NCBI RefSeq assembly: GCF_041227145.1
Contig: NZ_JBGFSP010000003.1
Span: 2,852,001 to 2,916,000, forward strand
Reading direction: 5' to 3'
Source of the DNA: Bacteroides sp. AN502(2024)
GTDB lineage: Bacteria > Bacteroidota > Bacteroidia > Bacteroidales > Bacteroidaceae
Length of the DNA stretch: 64,000 nt
The translations under genes were made by a program, and so were the position numbers. The notes beneath the pieces are model-generated. The model had not been told where the DNA came from. It did not search any database and saw only the letters and a list, made by a program, of their open reading frames with translations. This document shows, one piece after another, positions 7,967 to 17,880 of this stretch. Position 1 is the first letter of the stretch. Every line of letters starts with the position of its first letter.

Positions 7967-9460
7967 TTAATATAGCCCTATCTCTGCTATACTTATATTA
8001 TAAATAGATTCAGAATGTGGCGTAGAAACAGCTACCTTTACATATCGGGCTTGTTTGCCGCCCTCTACAAATGGAATGATATTCACCTCTCCGGTGCTAT
8101 GTCCGATTTCCAATTCTTCCAGATAAGTGGCATTTTCCCAAATTTCGGAATCTTTGGATACGAATATTTTGACTATGCCGGGACACCAGGAACGTTTGTT
8201 CTCATTATCGAAATAGGTTTGCACAAGTTTCAGCCCTTGCAGGTCTCTTTCTGTCTTTAAGTCCAATGTCAGTGAATAAGTCGTCAATTCTTTTGTTCCG
8301 TCAGGTTCCCAACTTGTTTCAACATTATCATCTGTCAGGCGTTCCAGATAGGATTTGTAGTTCTCAGCATCGGCCGGAGAAGAAGTGAACCTCAGGTTTG
8401 AAAGGTCGAAGAACGAATAATCGGGAACAGATGTTGCTCCTTTTTCCTCGAAATATTCAGCCTGCGCCAAATTGGAGTAATGTTTGTTGTAACGTTCCAC
8501 TACAAAATCCGGATTTAATTCGTGCAGTGTCTTTAAAACAAAATCACTTAATGCAGCATCATATACCTTGCTTTGGGCAGTTTGGGCATCGTTCACTAAC
8601 TCATCACGGATATAACGATGTTTTCCTAATACAAGTTTCTTCAGATTGGGTAGATTCAATAAGTCCGAGAAACTGCCGATGGTCCAGTCAAAACTGATTT
8701 CTTCGACAGTAGAAGCCCAATGATCCGGAATATCTTCGTCAAAACCGAACTGGCGTTTCATTTCCTGCTTGAAGTCTGCATTGAATAATCTGATGTTATC
8801 AAGTTCCGTGGGGGTGAACACGATTTCATCGTCACAGCCGGGAATACGGCCGGAGCGATAAAGTTCTACCGGTTTGGATGTATCTATTGCGTCGGGCAAT
8901 AAGTAATAAAGTTGATTGACCAGTTGTTCATCCAGTTCGATTCGTCCGGTACTACCATCTGTCCGGGTATATGTCAGATAGGCTTCTGTAACATTTTCTT
9001 CCCATCCTTGAAAGAGGAGAACCAGGCGATCCTTCAAGAAATAATGATTGGAGATAATTTGAGTGAACGATTGTACCATCTCATGGTTGGGCGTGTACGG
9101 GCGACCGTAAATCGTGCTCTTTAAAGATGTATTTCCTTCTTTGTCAGTCGAACATACTGTTATTTCGTAATTGCCGTCCTCCAAATCCGGAATGTTGAAA
9201 CTATTTGTTTCCTTGTCCAATAGCTGTTCTTTTACAATTCCGTCTTTCGACCAAGTGACTTTTATTTTATCAATTACCGGATCGGCACTGTTTGTCCAAC
9301 TGACAATCAGCCTATTCCAACCGGGACGTACAACCAGGTCTGTACATTTACCGAGATAACGGATAGGACCGTCACCTGCATAGTCCTTATAGGTATCTTC
9401 CAAAGACTCGCAAGATACCATTGCTAAGATAACTACTAATAATCCGATGTATTTTTTCAT
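7967..9460 (-). CDS. DUF4998-containing surface lipoprotein of SusCD locus 1, discoidin-like C-terminus
   Basis: Last gene of the SusCD operon, 497 residues from the chosen start. The ATG at 9460 is preferred over an in-frame upstream start because it is preceded by a strong AAAAGGAGG and gives a clean lipoprotein signal (lipobox MVSC, Cys17). The N-terminal part (about 30-200) resembles DUF4998, with IVSWTNSADPVIDKIKV and LEDGNYEITVCSTDKEGN. The C-terminal 130 residues look like an F5/8 type C carbohydrate-binding fold (SLTLDLKTERDLQGLKL, RYVKVAVSTP). It is probably an outer-surface glycan-binding (SusE/F-positioned) protein; the ligand is unknown. It starts 17 nt after the stop of the preceding lipoprotein gene. 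Confidence 0.75.
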   Translation of the reverse strand: MKKYIGLLVVILAMVSCESLEDTYKDYAGDGPIRYLGKCTDLVVRPGWNRLIVSWTNSADPVIDKIKVTWSKDGIVKEQLLDKETNSFNIPDLEDGNYEITVCSTDKEGNTSLKSTIYGRPYTPNHEMVQSFTQIISNHYFLKDRLVLLFQGWEENVTEAYLTYTRTDGSTGRIELDEQLVNQLYYLLPDAIDTSKPVELYRSGRIPGCDDEIVFTPTELDNIRLFNADFKQEMKRQFGFDEDIPDHWASTVEEISFDWTIGSFSDLLNLPNLKKLVLGKHRYIRDELVNDAQTAQSKVYDAALSDFVLKTLHELNPDFVVERYNKHYSNLAQAEYFEEKGATSVPDYSFFDLSNLRFTSSPADAENYKSYLERLTDDNVETSWEPDGTKELTTYSLTLDLKTERDLQGLKLVQTYFDNENKRSWCPGIVKIFVSKDSEIWENATYLEELEIGHSTGEVNIIPFVEGGKQARYVKVAVSTPHSESIYNISIAEIGLY

Positions 9461-9476
9461 GTTTATACCCCTCCTT

Positions 9477-10880
9477 TTAATCTTTATCAGAATATATTTC
9501 AAGTTCATGCAATGTCAGGTATTTCGTCAGTTTGTTTGTCGTATCATCACGCTCGTACGCTGACGGATACATATTATAGGCTCCATTAAATTGGATCTTC
9601 AAATAACGGAATCCCTCTTTTTGTAAGTCAATATTGATGCTCATTGATTTATAAATCGCACTGGCATCTTCCAATAGGCTTAATGTACTGAAACAGTGAG
9701 CTTTTTTGACTCCGCCACAAGTTGCTGCATGATAAGTCCAGCGCGCGTCATCGTCTATATCCGGATCGTCCTCGAATGAACTTAAAATTTCCCATTTCAA
9801 ATTATTCCAGTCGGAACCGGAAACGTCTTGTCTGCAACCGTATATGGTTATGGAGCATGGCAGTTTATTCATCAGGTATCGTTTGAAATATTGCGGTCCT
9901 TGATAAGATGCTGAAGTACTACTGCCGCCCCAGTCTATAAAAGATTTGGCACTAAAGGAATATCTGCCGATATGACGATAAGCATAAAATCGGACTTCAG
10001 ATACCGGGCGCATCTTCTTCAAATCAATATACATAGGCTCGGAATTTTCACCTACTCCGTTTTCTTTTGAAAGGAATGTATAATAATGATGTTCATTTTG
10101 GGTCTCGAACCAAGCGGTTCCCTTATTATCCCCGTCCGTCAGATACTGAATTCCGATTTTCTCTTCCGGCACTTCCAGCGAATTATGATAGACAATCTCA
10201 AAATTGGACGGTTCGAGTTTTTCCACATTGAAAGCCTGAATGTTCTCCCAAACCTTTTCTTTCACAATATATCCGCGGTAATCTTCAGCACGTACAATGA
10301 TAGTGTTGTACGTATTTTTTTGTTGTGGTGTGTAATGCCTGATATCTTGGCCGGCGTTTAACGGGAATGATTCGAGTAATATCGTATCTTGCCGGTTATC
10401 TAACGGATTGATGCCGAGATAGAATACATGCGCCATTCCCGTAGTACCTTCGGGGTTGTTGTATTCGAGTGTGCATCCGTCCCAGCCGGATTTCACTTCC
10501 GCACTGTTGATAAAGCAGATCGGTGCAGAGTCCAATGTGCTGAAAGTTACATCGATCGGTTGTGATTCTTCATTATTCCGTTTTAGGAATGATACATGTG
10601 CCGGTACATCGCTTGTTTCCTCATTGAATCCGGTAATTGCCAGCAAGTCCGTCGAATTGCTTCCTGTCTTTAATATATTATTGCCGTACACATCCTTGTA
10701 ACGCACATTTATGGCTATCACATCCGGATCATCGGGCAGTTTGTAGCGTAGCACTGCACCGCCCATTGCCGGAGTAAACTGGAAAGCACCTGCCGGCAAA
10801 TCTACAGTAAATCCCTCTGATTCGTCATTGCAGGAAACAAAGGTACAAATTGCTATTATTAAATAAATGAATCTTTTCAT
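9477..10880 (-). CDS. DUF4959/DUF5126/DUF5000-type surface lipoprotein of SusCD locus 1
   Basis: A 467-residue lipoprotein (lipobox FVSC, Cys17). Domain order appears to be DUF4959 (about 20-115, starting FTVDLPAGAFQFTPAMGGAVL), a DUF5126-like Ig-type domain (about 115-215), then a DUF5000/discoidin-like domain (about 225-467) ending in FRYLKIQFNGAYN and LHELEIYSDKD. Proteins with this order sit directly downstream of susD in many Bacteroides polysaccharide utilisation loci and act as surface glycan-binding proteins. It follows susD by 30 nt and precedes the DUF4998 lipoprotein by 17 nt, so the four genes form one operon. No enzymatic motif is visible. Confidence 0.75.
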   Translation of the reverse strand: MKRFIYLIIAICTFVSCNDESEGFTVDLPAGAFQFTPAMGGAVLRYKLPDDPDVIAINVRYKDVYGNNILKTGSNSTDLLAITGFNEETSDVPAHVSFLKRNNEESQPIDVTFSTLDSAPICFINSAEVKSGWDGCTLEYNNPEGTTGMAHVFYLGINPLDNRQDTILLESFPLNAGQDIRHYTPQQKNTYNTIIVRAEDYRGYIVKEKVWENIQAFNVEKLEPSNFEIVYHNSLEVPEEKIGIQYLTDGDNKGTAWFETQNEHHYYTFLSKENGVGENSEPMYIDLKKMRPVSEVRFYAYRHIGRYSFSAKSFIDWGGSSTSASYQGPQYFKRYLMNKLPCSITIYGCRQDVSGSDWNNLKWEILSSFEDDPDIDDDARWTYHAATCGGVKKAHCFSTLSLLEDASAIYKSMSINIDLQKEGFRYLKIQFNGAYNMYPSAYERDDTTNKLTKYLTLHELEIYSDKD

Positions 10881-10910
10881 ACTTGTATTGTCTTTTAATC
10901 AATTTAACGA

Positions 10911-12851
10911 TTACCAGCCGGGATTCTGGACACATCCCGAGATCATTACTTCTTCGCTGCCGATAGGGAAGAAGTAGTCGCGTGGAGCTGTAAATCCCCG
11001 TTTCTTCCATACGATAACCGGTTCCTTATTATTGTTGTAGAAACGATCTTCCGTATCTCCTATAATATTCCATCCATAAAGCGGTGCGTTCAGTTCCTCG
11101 TGTGCAGTCATCCAACGGCGGAGATTATAGAATCTGCGTCCTTCGAAAGCAAACTCGATATTCCATTCCTGCCGGATTATTTCACGCATGCCCGCTTGTG
11201 TCTCTACTTTTTGCGGATTACGCGCATAAGTTTTCCATGCATCGCGCACCTTGGCAATTCCTGCCCGCGTACGAACCTTGTCCAACGGGTCATATACACG
11301 TTCGTCCGGTTTGTCCAGATATTCGTTCCATGCTTCTGCCGATGCCAGCAGCAAATCCGGAAGGCGGAACAGGATGTCACCGGATTCGGATGAACTGTTT
11401 GCATAATAATCTTTTAAGGCGACATCCGCATTGTCGAATTTCTTCACATAATATCCTGTGAGGCATTGAGGGATACTTGAGTCATAATGCTTGGAAGCAG
11501 TCCCCATCAATTGTCCTTGCAGGCATTCGCACAGCATGGGTTCGTTGGTACTGTTTACCCCCTTTTTATACCAGAATGTATTATGAGCAATGATATTGGC
11601 ATAGAAGCGGGGTTCGCGCCGGCGATGCAGGCTCAGGATAGACTCGCCCAGCGGAACAATGTTTTTATACCGTTCGTCACTTTCTACGGACATGGCATAT
11701 CGGGAAGCAATCCATTGCTTGTCTTCCGAGAGAGGCAGGCCGTGTTCCGTATAGTACATCTCCACCATTTTCATGGAAGCGCCGAAACCGCCGACACAAT
11801 ATTGGTCATAGTAATTCAGCTCTTCTTCCGTAAATCTGGGATGATAGAACACAGGGGCAGAGAAACGCTGATGGCGTACACACAGCAGTGCTTCCTTGTT
11901 GTTATAGTCATAGTTCAGACATGATTGCTGGATGTCACGGATGGTGTTCAGCATGGGAGTCGGCCATTCTGAACTTCCTTCCACTAATTGTTTGCCTCCT
12001 TCAGCAGCGATTTTCAATGCCTCATCGGCGGCTTCCGCTGCTCTCTTCCATTTTTCCTTGTCATAGGCGGGGAACAGACGTTCTCCGTTCTTGTTCACCA
12101 TATCTGCCATCATGGTGTTGCCGTTGAATAATTTGGAAGCGGCGTAAAGCAGCGTCATAGCTTTGAGGGCAGCTGCCCCTTCTTTGGAGAAATAGGCGTA
12201 GTGGTTCTGTTCCTGCTCCTTATAATAAGGTAGTTTGGGTATTGCCGCGTCACAAAGTTCCACGATTGCTTTCACCACTTCGTCAATCGGACGGCGGGGC
12301 TGTTGCATTTCTTCAATGGGTGCTGCCGCGTTGATGTTCTCGGGAACCAGGATGATGGGGCCGTAGCGGCGCATCAGTTCAAAATAGTATTGTGCTTTCA
12401 GTGCCTGTATCTCGGCACGCCAGAGGTCTTTTTCTTCTTGCAGCATATTGTACACACCGTCTATATGGCTGAGGAACAGGTTGCAATAGCGGATACCTCC
12501 ATAAAATTTCGTACTTTTCCATACATCACCATAAGGAGACTGTGCCATTTGTATACCGTCGGCAATCATCAGTCCCGGCATACTGTTGGGATTGGTCAGG
12601 CGAATATAATCATCAGCCACCACTTCGTCCGTTCCCCAAAAAGCCGGGCAGGCATTGATGTCGGAAATGTCCATCGTTATCATGGAGTAGCAGGTCTTAA
12701 ACCAGGTGTAAGCATCTTCCCGTTTCTCGAAAGTCGTCTCGATCGTTTCGATATCGTTGTCCGGCACTACATCCAGATAGCCCTTGCAGCCGGTGAGGGA
12801 GATGGACGCGACGAACAATAAACTGTATATGATATTCTTTGTTTTCATCAT
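10911..12851 (-). CDS. SusD/RagB-family nutrient-binding lipoprotein, locus 1
   Basis: A 646-residue outer-membrane lipoprotein (lipobox LTGC, Cys22) that should cap the SusC barrel and deliver glycan or glycopeptide ligands. The RagB/SusD signature is present: GYLDVVPDND after the lipobox, KALKAQYYFELMRRYGPIILV near residue 145, and the C-terminal block FRLPDLLLASAEAWNEYLD followed by RQEWNIEFAFEGRRFYNLRRWM. The last residues, FFPIGSEEVMISGCVQNPGW, are a standard SusD ending. The start codon lies 12 nt after the susC stop. The ligand cannot be predicted. Confidence 0.92.
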   Translation of the reverse strand: MMKTKNIIYSLLFVASISLTGCKGYLDVVPDNDIETIETTFEKREDAYTWFKTCYSMITMDISDINACPAFWGTDEVVADDYIRLTNPNSMPGLMIADGIQMAQSPYGDVWKSTKFYGGIRYCNLFLSHIDGVYNMLQEEKDLWRAEIQALKAQYYFELMRRYGPIILVPENINAAAPIEEMQQPRRPIDEVVKAIVELCDAAIPKLPYYKEQEQNHYAYFSKEGAAALKAMTLLYAASKLFNGNTMMADMVNKNGERLFPAYDKEKWKRAAEAADEALKIAAEGGKQLVEGSSEWPTPMLNTIRDIQQSCLNYDYNNKEALLCVRHQRFSAPVFYHPRFTEEELNYYDQYCVGGFGASMKMVEMYYTEHGLPLSEDKQWIASRYAMSVESDERYKNIVPLGESILSLHRRREPRFYANIIAHNTFWYKKGVNSTNEPMLCECLQGQLMGTASKHYDSSIPQCLTGYYVKKFDNADVALKDYYANSSSESGDILFRLPDLLLASAEAWNEYLDKPDERVYDPLDKVRTRAGIAKVRDAWKTYARNPQKVETQAGMREIIRQEWNIEFAFEGRRFYNLRRWMTAHEELNAPLYGWNIIGDTEDRFYNNNKEPVIVWKKRGFTAPRDYFFPIGSEEVMISGCVQNPGW

Positions 12852-12863
12852 CGTGTGTTGTTT

Positions 12864-15800
12864 TTAGAAACTAATATTTAAGCCCATAGAATAGGTCTTC
12901 TGAATAGGGTAATTAAAACCGTTCTCACCTAACTCGACATCCCATATCTTGAAGTTCGTGAAACAGAACGGATTGTTTGCACTGATAAAGAACTTTACAT
13001 TCTGCATCTTCCATCTGTTCAGTAACTTTCTGGGCAGGTTGTAGGCCAACTGGAGTGAAGTGCAACGCAGGAAACTGCATTCACGCATGAAATAGGTACT
13101 CTTACGCACTTCAGCCCCGCTGTACCAGTCCTCCTGCGGATTGTGTGTGACGATATTCTGCGGAGAAAGGCGTGGCCAGAATGGTTTTGAACTCATGTTG
13201 TCTTCCGACCAGTGATCCTCGTAAATGGCTGTCAGCATGGCGTGGTCACCATAGAAGGGGGAGATGGATTTCGGATTCATGAAAAAAGTGCGTTTGCCCG
13301 AACCTTGGAAGGCAAAACTGAACTCGAACTCCTTATAGTTCAGAAAACCGCTGAAACCGTAGATTACCCGCGGAGTTTCCGGATAACCGATGTAGGTGGC
13401 ATCTGCCACGGTGATTACACCGTCACCGTTTAAGTCGCGGTATTTGATGTCTCCCAGCATGACGTCTCCGTCCTGTCGGGGTGAGTTGTCGATTTCAGCC
13501 TGATCGCGGAATACTCCTTCGGCTATATATCCCACTGCCTGACTGATTTCCTTGCCTGCCATACGCTGCCAGGCCGGTTTGTTGGTAGCTTCTTCAATCT
13601 CTTTATAAACAACTTTATTATAAGTGGCGGTAGCGTTCAGAATCATCCAAAAGTCATTATTGAACTGATGCTGTACTTTGGCTGAAAGGTCGATTCCGCG
13701 TGAACGTGTCTTGCCGATATTATCCAGTGGAGCTACTTCAATACCGACATTCGCCGGAATCACATAACGGTTGGAGAGGATATTGTGGCGGATTTCCTGA
13801 TAGATGTCCGCCTGCACTTCAAACAGTCCTTTAAAGAATTTGGCTTCGATACCCAGATTGGCTTGTTCCGCTATTTCCCACTGGATATCCTCATCACCGT
13901 AGAAGTTTACAATTCTACGGGAACTTGAACCTGAAGTTTTGTAGGCTTCCACATCTTTGGTGGTACCGGATCCGGTTGAACCGATATCCTGCAAATATAC
14001 ATAGCGTGGGGTAGAAATGATGCCGTCGTTACCGACCTTACCCCAGGAGAAGCGGAATTTCAAGTAAGAAAGCCAGTTGGAAGCCGGGCGTATCCATTTT
14101 TCACTTGAGGCCACCCACGCAGCTCCCAAAGCCGGGAATACTCCCATACGGTTACCTTTTGCAAATCGTTCGGAACCGTTGTAACCGACACTTACTTCAC
14201 CGAAATATCGGTCTTTGTATCCATATGAACCACGTCCGGAGTAAGTCAAGTTGCGTTGCGGCATCCCGTTCAGAACGGATGAAATAGGGGTAAAGGTGCG
14301 TTCGTAGGCTTGGAACACTCCGGTCAATGAGGTTTGGTGGTCTCCCCAGGCCGCAGTGTGATAGACTCGTCCTTCATAAGTGACGCGTGTATCGGTGGTG
14401 TTGCCGTTTCCGCCCACTCGCAGCGTTTTTGAGGCGGTTGCGTTTCCTACTCCTGCCAGGGTGTGTCTGCCGGTTTCAAAATCATAATTCTTCAGATAAT
14501 ATTTATAGGGACTGGTTGTAAATGTATTGTCATAGTAACCCGACTGCACATAAGAGGCGCTTAGACGGACTTCCAGACCTTTTACCAGAGAACTGAGATT
14601 ATGGATATATTCAGCCTTATTGGTCGTGGAATATCGGGTACGTTCCTTATATCCTTGCTGATTCATCATGTAAGGGTTGGCGGCCCCGGAAACAGTTGTA
14701 CCGAAACGGATATGTGGCCAGCTGTAGTTTTCATCGGCAGGATAAATAGGGGCGAAATCTACCGGAGAAGCGTTAAAGGCATATGAATAAGCGGTGGACT
14801 GGTCGGTCACCGGACCATGATATTTATCTATGTTGGTGGCCGAGTTGATAACCAACCGTATACCCGAAGTCAGGTTGATATTCAGGTTGGTGCGGAAGCT
14901 TACCTGATTGTTGGTGATGTTACAGTCGAAATCATTCAGTTTGTCGGATTTCAGCATACCCTGGTCCCGGTTATAATTGACGGATGCGTAATATTGTATC
15001 ACTTTGGAACCGCCGCGGATAGTGACACCGGCATGATGATTGATGCTCTGTTCTTTGAACAAGATATCGTACCAGTCATTGGCAGGATACACCCATGACG
15101 GATATCTACCGGAAGCTGTACGGTTGATGTGCTCTACGCTATACTTGGGAGTTCCGGCGTTGGAACGTCCCATGATAGCCTGATTATACATTTTCATGTA
15201 AGTGATAGGGTCTACCACGTCAATCTCCCGTGTCGGTTTGCTGACAACCATCTCGTAGCGTGCGGTAGTATAGACACTACCTTCTTCGCCTTTCTTGGTA
15301 GTGACGAGAATCACTCCGTTGGCTCCGCGTGCACCATACATGGCAGTTGCGGAAGCGTCTTTCAGGACACTGAAAGATTCAATGTCCTCTACTGCCAGAC
15401 GAGACAATTCCAGTTTGGAGGATTCCACTCCATCGATTAATATCAGCGGGTCGGAGTTGGCGCTGGACTGGAATGAAGTGATACCACGTACATAAAACTT
15501 TGTGTTCATCTCGTCTTCAGTCAGGGCTCCTGGAAGTCCGCCGGTCTGCCAGGCAATCATTCCGGGGATTTTCCCGGCAAAGCTTGAGGTTAGGTCGCTG
15601 CTTGATGTTTTCAGTTCACCGGGACGTATGGTCGTAATGGCAGATACCACGCTTTCCTTTTTCTGTGAGCCGAAGGCCACGACTGTCACTTCATCCAGAT
15701 TCTTCGAAGAGGGCTCCAGGCTCAGGTTCACTGTCGTCTTTCCTTTCACCGGGATTTGTTCAGTCTTGTAGCCGATGAACGAAAAGTCCAGCACATCATC

Positions 15801-16277
15801 CGGTTTCACCTTTACAGTATACCGTCCGTCAAGGTCGGTCATGGTTCCCTGTTTGGTGCCGTGGATTTTGATGTTGACTCCCGGCACGGGGACTCCGTTC
15901 TCGTCCACCACCTTTCCTTGTACCTTGATGGTTGCTTGTCTGGGTTCTGCCGTGCGGTTGACTTCTTTGGATGTCACCGTGATAAATTGCTTGTCGATGG
16001 TGTACTCCAATGGCTTGTTACCAATGATTTGCTTCATGGCATCGTGAATGTCTTTAGCACGGATTGTCCCGTTCACGCCATACTTGTTCACATCTTCCGT
16101 GATGAACATGATTTTGTAGTCTGTCACTTTTTCCAAGCGTTTGAATACTTGGGGAAGCCGCTCGTTTTTCACTTCAAGCACGATTTCCTTCTCTTTCCCT
16201 TTCTGGGCGGTCATTGTGACCGGAAAGAGCTGAATAAGCAGGACGGCTAAAATGAAAATAACTGAAAACTTTCTCAT
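12864..16277 (-). CDS. SusC/RagA TonB-dependent transporter with STN signalling domain, locus 1
   Basis: A 1137-residue outer-membrane TonB-dependent transporter. After the signal peptide (1-24) comes an STN (secretin/TonB short N-terminal) domain at about 32-104, a carboxypeptidase-regulatory-like domain at about 118-190 (VDENGVPVPGVNIKIHGTKQG), a plug at about 195-320 with the SusC signature SVLKDASATAMYGARGANG, and a long beta-barrel to the C-terminus ending in Phe. The STN domain is the part that contacts a FecR-type anti-sigma factor. The FecR and ECF sigma genes lie directly upstream in the same orientation, so import of the ligand probably induces this operon by transenvelope signalling. 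Confidence 0.93.
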   Translation of the reverse strand: MRKFSVIFILAVLLIQLFPVTMTAQKGKEKEIVLEVKNERLPQVFKRLEKVTDYKIMFITEDVNKYGVNGTIRAKDIHDAMKQIIGNKPLEYTIDKQFITVTSKEVNRTAEPRQATIKVQGKVVDENGVPVPGVNIKIHGTKQGTMTDLDGRYTVKVKPDDVLDFSFIGYKTEQIPVKGKTTVNLSLEPSSKNLDEVTVVAFGSQKKESVVSAITTIRPGELKTSSSDLTSSFAGKIPGMIAWQTGGLPGALTEDEMNTKFYVRGITSFQSSANSDPLILIDGVESSKLELSRLAVEDIESFSVLKDASATAMYGARGANGVILVTTKKGEEGSVYTTARYEMVVSKPTREIDVVDPITYMKMYNQAIMGRSNAGTPKYSVEHINRTASGRYPSWVYPANDWYDILFKEQSINHHAGVTIRGGSKVIQYYASVNYNRDQGMLKSDKLNDFDCNITNNQVSFRTNLNINLTSGIRLVINSATNIDKYHGPVTDQSTAYSYAFNASPVDFAPIYPADENYSWPHIRFGTTVSGAANPYMMNQQGYKERTRYSTTNKAEYIHNLSSLVKGLEVRLSASYVQSGYYDNTFTTSPYKYYLKNYDFETGRHTLAGVGNATASKTLRVGGNGNTTDTRVTYEGRVYHTAAWGDHQTSLTGVFQAYERTFTPISSVLNGMPQRNLTYSGRGSYGYKDRYFGEVSVGYNGSERFAKGNRMGVFPALGAAWVASSEKWIRPASNWLSYLKFRFSWGKVGNDGIISTPRYVYLQDIGSTGSGTTKDVEAYKTSGSSSRRIVNFYGDEDIQWEIAEQANLGIEAKFFKGLFEVQADIYQEIRHNILSNRYVIPANVGIEVAPLDNIGKTRSRGIDLSAKVQHQFNNDFWMILNATATYNKVVYKEIEEATNKPAWQRMAGKEISQAVGYIAEGVFRDQAEIDNSPRQDGDVMLGDIKYRDLNGDGVITVADATYIGYPETPRVIYGFSGFLNYKEFEFSFAFQGSGKRTFFMNPKSISPFYGDHAMLTAIYEDHWSEDNMSSKPFWPRLSPQNIVTHNPQEDWYSGAEVRKSTYFMRECSFLRCTSLQLAYNLPRKLLNRWKMQNVKFFISANNPFCFTNFKIWDVELGENGFNYPIQKTYSMGLNISF

Positions 16278-16330
16278 AAACTATTAACATTATATAATTA
16301 GACCTTTACTGTTAAATCGGAATCCACTAA

Positions 16331-16345
16331 CAATAAGACACCCCT
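16331..16345 (-). promoter_or_regulatory. Candidate ECF-type promoter motif upstream of susC, locus 1
   Basis: On the minus strand AGGGGTGTCTTATTG lies 54-68 nt before the susC start. It shares the AGGGGT core with the repeated element found before fecR and susC in the second Sus locus. Single occurrence, so weak evidence on its own. Confidence 0.25.
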
Positions 16346-16501
16346 AAAAATGATTTTTTTTCAAAAAAAGATTGATTGCTTGAAAAAGGTAGCATTAGTT
16401 TATGATTGGAGAAGAAGCTCCGCTCATTCTGAAAGGGCTTTTGAAAGGGGGAAATGTAAATAACGGCAAAAAGAATAGAATATTAACAGAAGGGGTATAT
16501 G

Positions 16502-16547
16502 CTTTCTTCCGATACCCGGATTTTTCAGTACAGGTGTCGGAAGAAAG
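16502..16547. repeat. 15-bp inverted repeat between fecR and susC of locus 1
   Basis: CTTTCTTCCGATACC (16502-16516) pairs with GGTGTCGGAAGAAAG (16533-16547), with one G-T wobble. It lies 40 nt past the FecR stop codon and could terminate the sigma/fecR transcript, although no T tract follows on the minus strand. The rest of the 309-nt gap (16278-16586) holds the AGGGGT motif and A/T-rich sequence but no gene. Confidence 0.5.
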
Positions 16548-16586
16548 TATTATTCTATAAATGGCAGGTATGAAGTAGTGTCGGAT

Positions 16587-17825
16587 TTATCGGATATACA
16601 GAGTGTTGCCGCTTAATGTGGCGTGAATCTTCTTCATGCGGTTCAACAGGCTTATCGCCCGTTCCAGTGTTTCGCTGCGTACACAGAAATACCGGATATG
16701 CATATCTATCAATTCTTTGTTCTCAAATATGACGTTGATATTATACCAGCGTCCGAGTTCCTGAGTTACGTCTATCAGTGGCATATTGTCGAAGTAGAAA
16801 TATCCGTCTTTCCAGTAGACATAAGCGTCCGTATCTACGTTTTTGACAACGAAAGCCTCGTTCTCACGCCATTGGGCATCCTCGCCGGGGTTTAGAGAGA
16901 CTGAATTTTCCTTGTTTTCACTGTCTCTGACTTGCACCCGTCCGTTAATCAAGGTTACGTGAGAATCACGGGAAACATAATTGCGTACATTCAGCTCTGT
17001 ACCCAATACCTGTATCTGCATGCGGTCGGTACAGATGACAAAAGGACATTCTGCATTTTTCGCCACTTTGAAATAAGCTTCCCCTTTCAGGCAGACTGAC
17101 CTGGTCTTGCCGCTAAACTGAGCAGGATACTCCAGACTGCTTTCCGCATTTATCCAGACGACGGTTCCGTCTTCAAGGGTGATTTTGAAATCCTGCCCTC
17201 TCGGGGTGGAAAGGCGGTGTGTCTCGATATTTTCTTCGGACACATCCGGATTGTTTCTGGCAGTATAGGCAAGTTCCAGTGTGTCTTTTTTGTTGAACAA
17301 GGTACCTACTGCTTTCAAAGCCTCTTCATGCGTATCCCGTGCAAGGGCGAACCGATCCCCTGTGCTTGTCTGCAACGTCACCTGCTGCACACTGTCAATG
17401 GCTTGGAAGGCAACGATTTCATTTTTTGATGAAGGTGCTCCTATTAGCCATGAGTACAGGAAAATGATGAGGAAAGATGCGGCTATCCCCGTCAACGTCC
17501 CCCATAAGAAACGGTGTGATTTATTTCCGCTGGAGGATTGGAGGGGAACTGCCGGATTCGCGAAAGAACGGGGTTGTGTAGTGGAGAAAGGAATAGTGCG
17601 CTTTTTTTGGCGGAATGCCTGCCATTCCTTTTCCACATCGGGAGCGTCATTGTCGTATTGACGTATTACGGCATTCTTGCAGTTTTGCAATTTCCGGCAA
17701 GTACGCATCATCTCTTCATCCTGCATGACTGATGCAAGCTCCTCGTCGGACAGCTGTTTCCCCTCTTCCATCAATTTGACGATTCGTTCCAGTTCTTCTT
17801 CCTTTATATCTTTTTTTTTATCCAT
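16587..17825 (-). CDS. FecR-family anti-sigma factor, locus 1
   Basis: Inner-membrane regulator that holds the adjacent ECF sigma factor until SusC signals ligand import. With the ATG at 17825 it has 412 residues. That start is preferred because the upstream in-frame extension (to 17900) would overlap the sigma gene and adds no recognisable sequence. An N-terminal cytoplasmic region (about 1-120) precedes one membrane segment (FLWGTLTGIAASFLIIFLYSW). The periplasmic part has the FecR domain (TPRGQDFKITLEDGTVVWINAESSLEYP) and the C-terminal DUF4974-like domain (YFYFDNMPLIDVTQELGRWYNI). It lies 55 nt after the sigma gene. Confidence 0.88.
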   Translation of the reverse strand: MDKKKDIKEEELERIVKLMEEGKQLSDEELASVMQDEEMMRTCRKLQNCKNAVIRQYDNDAPDVEKEWQAFRQKKRTIPFSTTQPRSFANPAVPLQSSSGNKSHRFLWGTLTGIAASFLIIFLYSWLIGAPSSKNEIVAFQAIDSVQQVTLQTSTGDRFALARDTHEEALKAVGTLFNKKDTLELAYTARNNPDVSEENIETHRLSTPRGQDFKITLEDGTVVWINAESSLEYPAQFSGKTRSVCLKGEAYFKVAKNAECPFVICTDRMQIQVLGTELNVRNYVSRDSHVTLINGRVQVRDSENKENSVSLNPGEDAQWRENEAFVVKNVDTDAYVYWKDGYFYFDNMPLIDVTQELGRWYNINVIFENKELIDMHIRYFCVRSETLERAISLLNRMKKIHATLSGNTLYIR

Positions 17826-17880
17826 TGATTGTAACAGTCTGTTTATTATATATCGTATTCGGTTAGGTTTTGTACACCAC

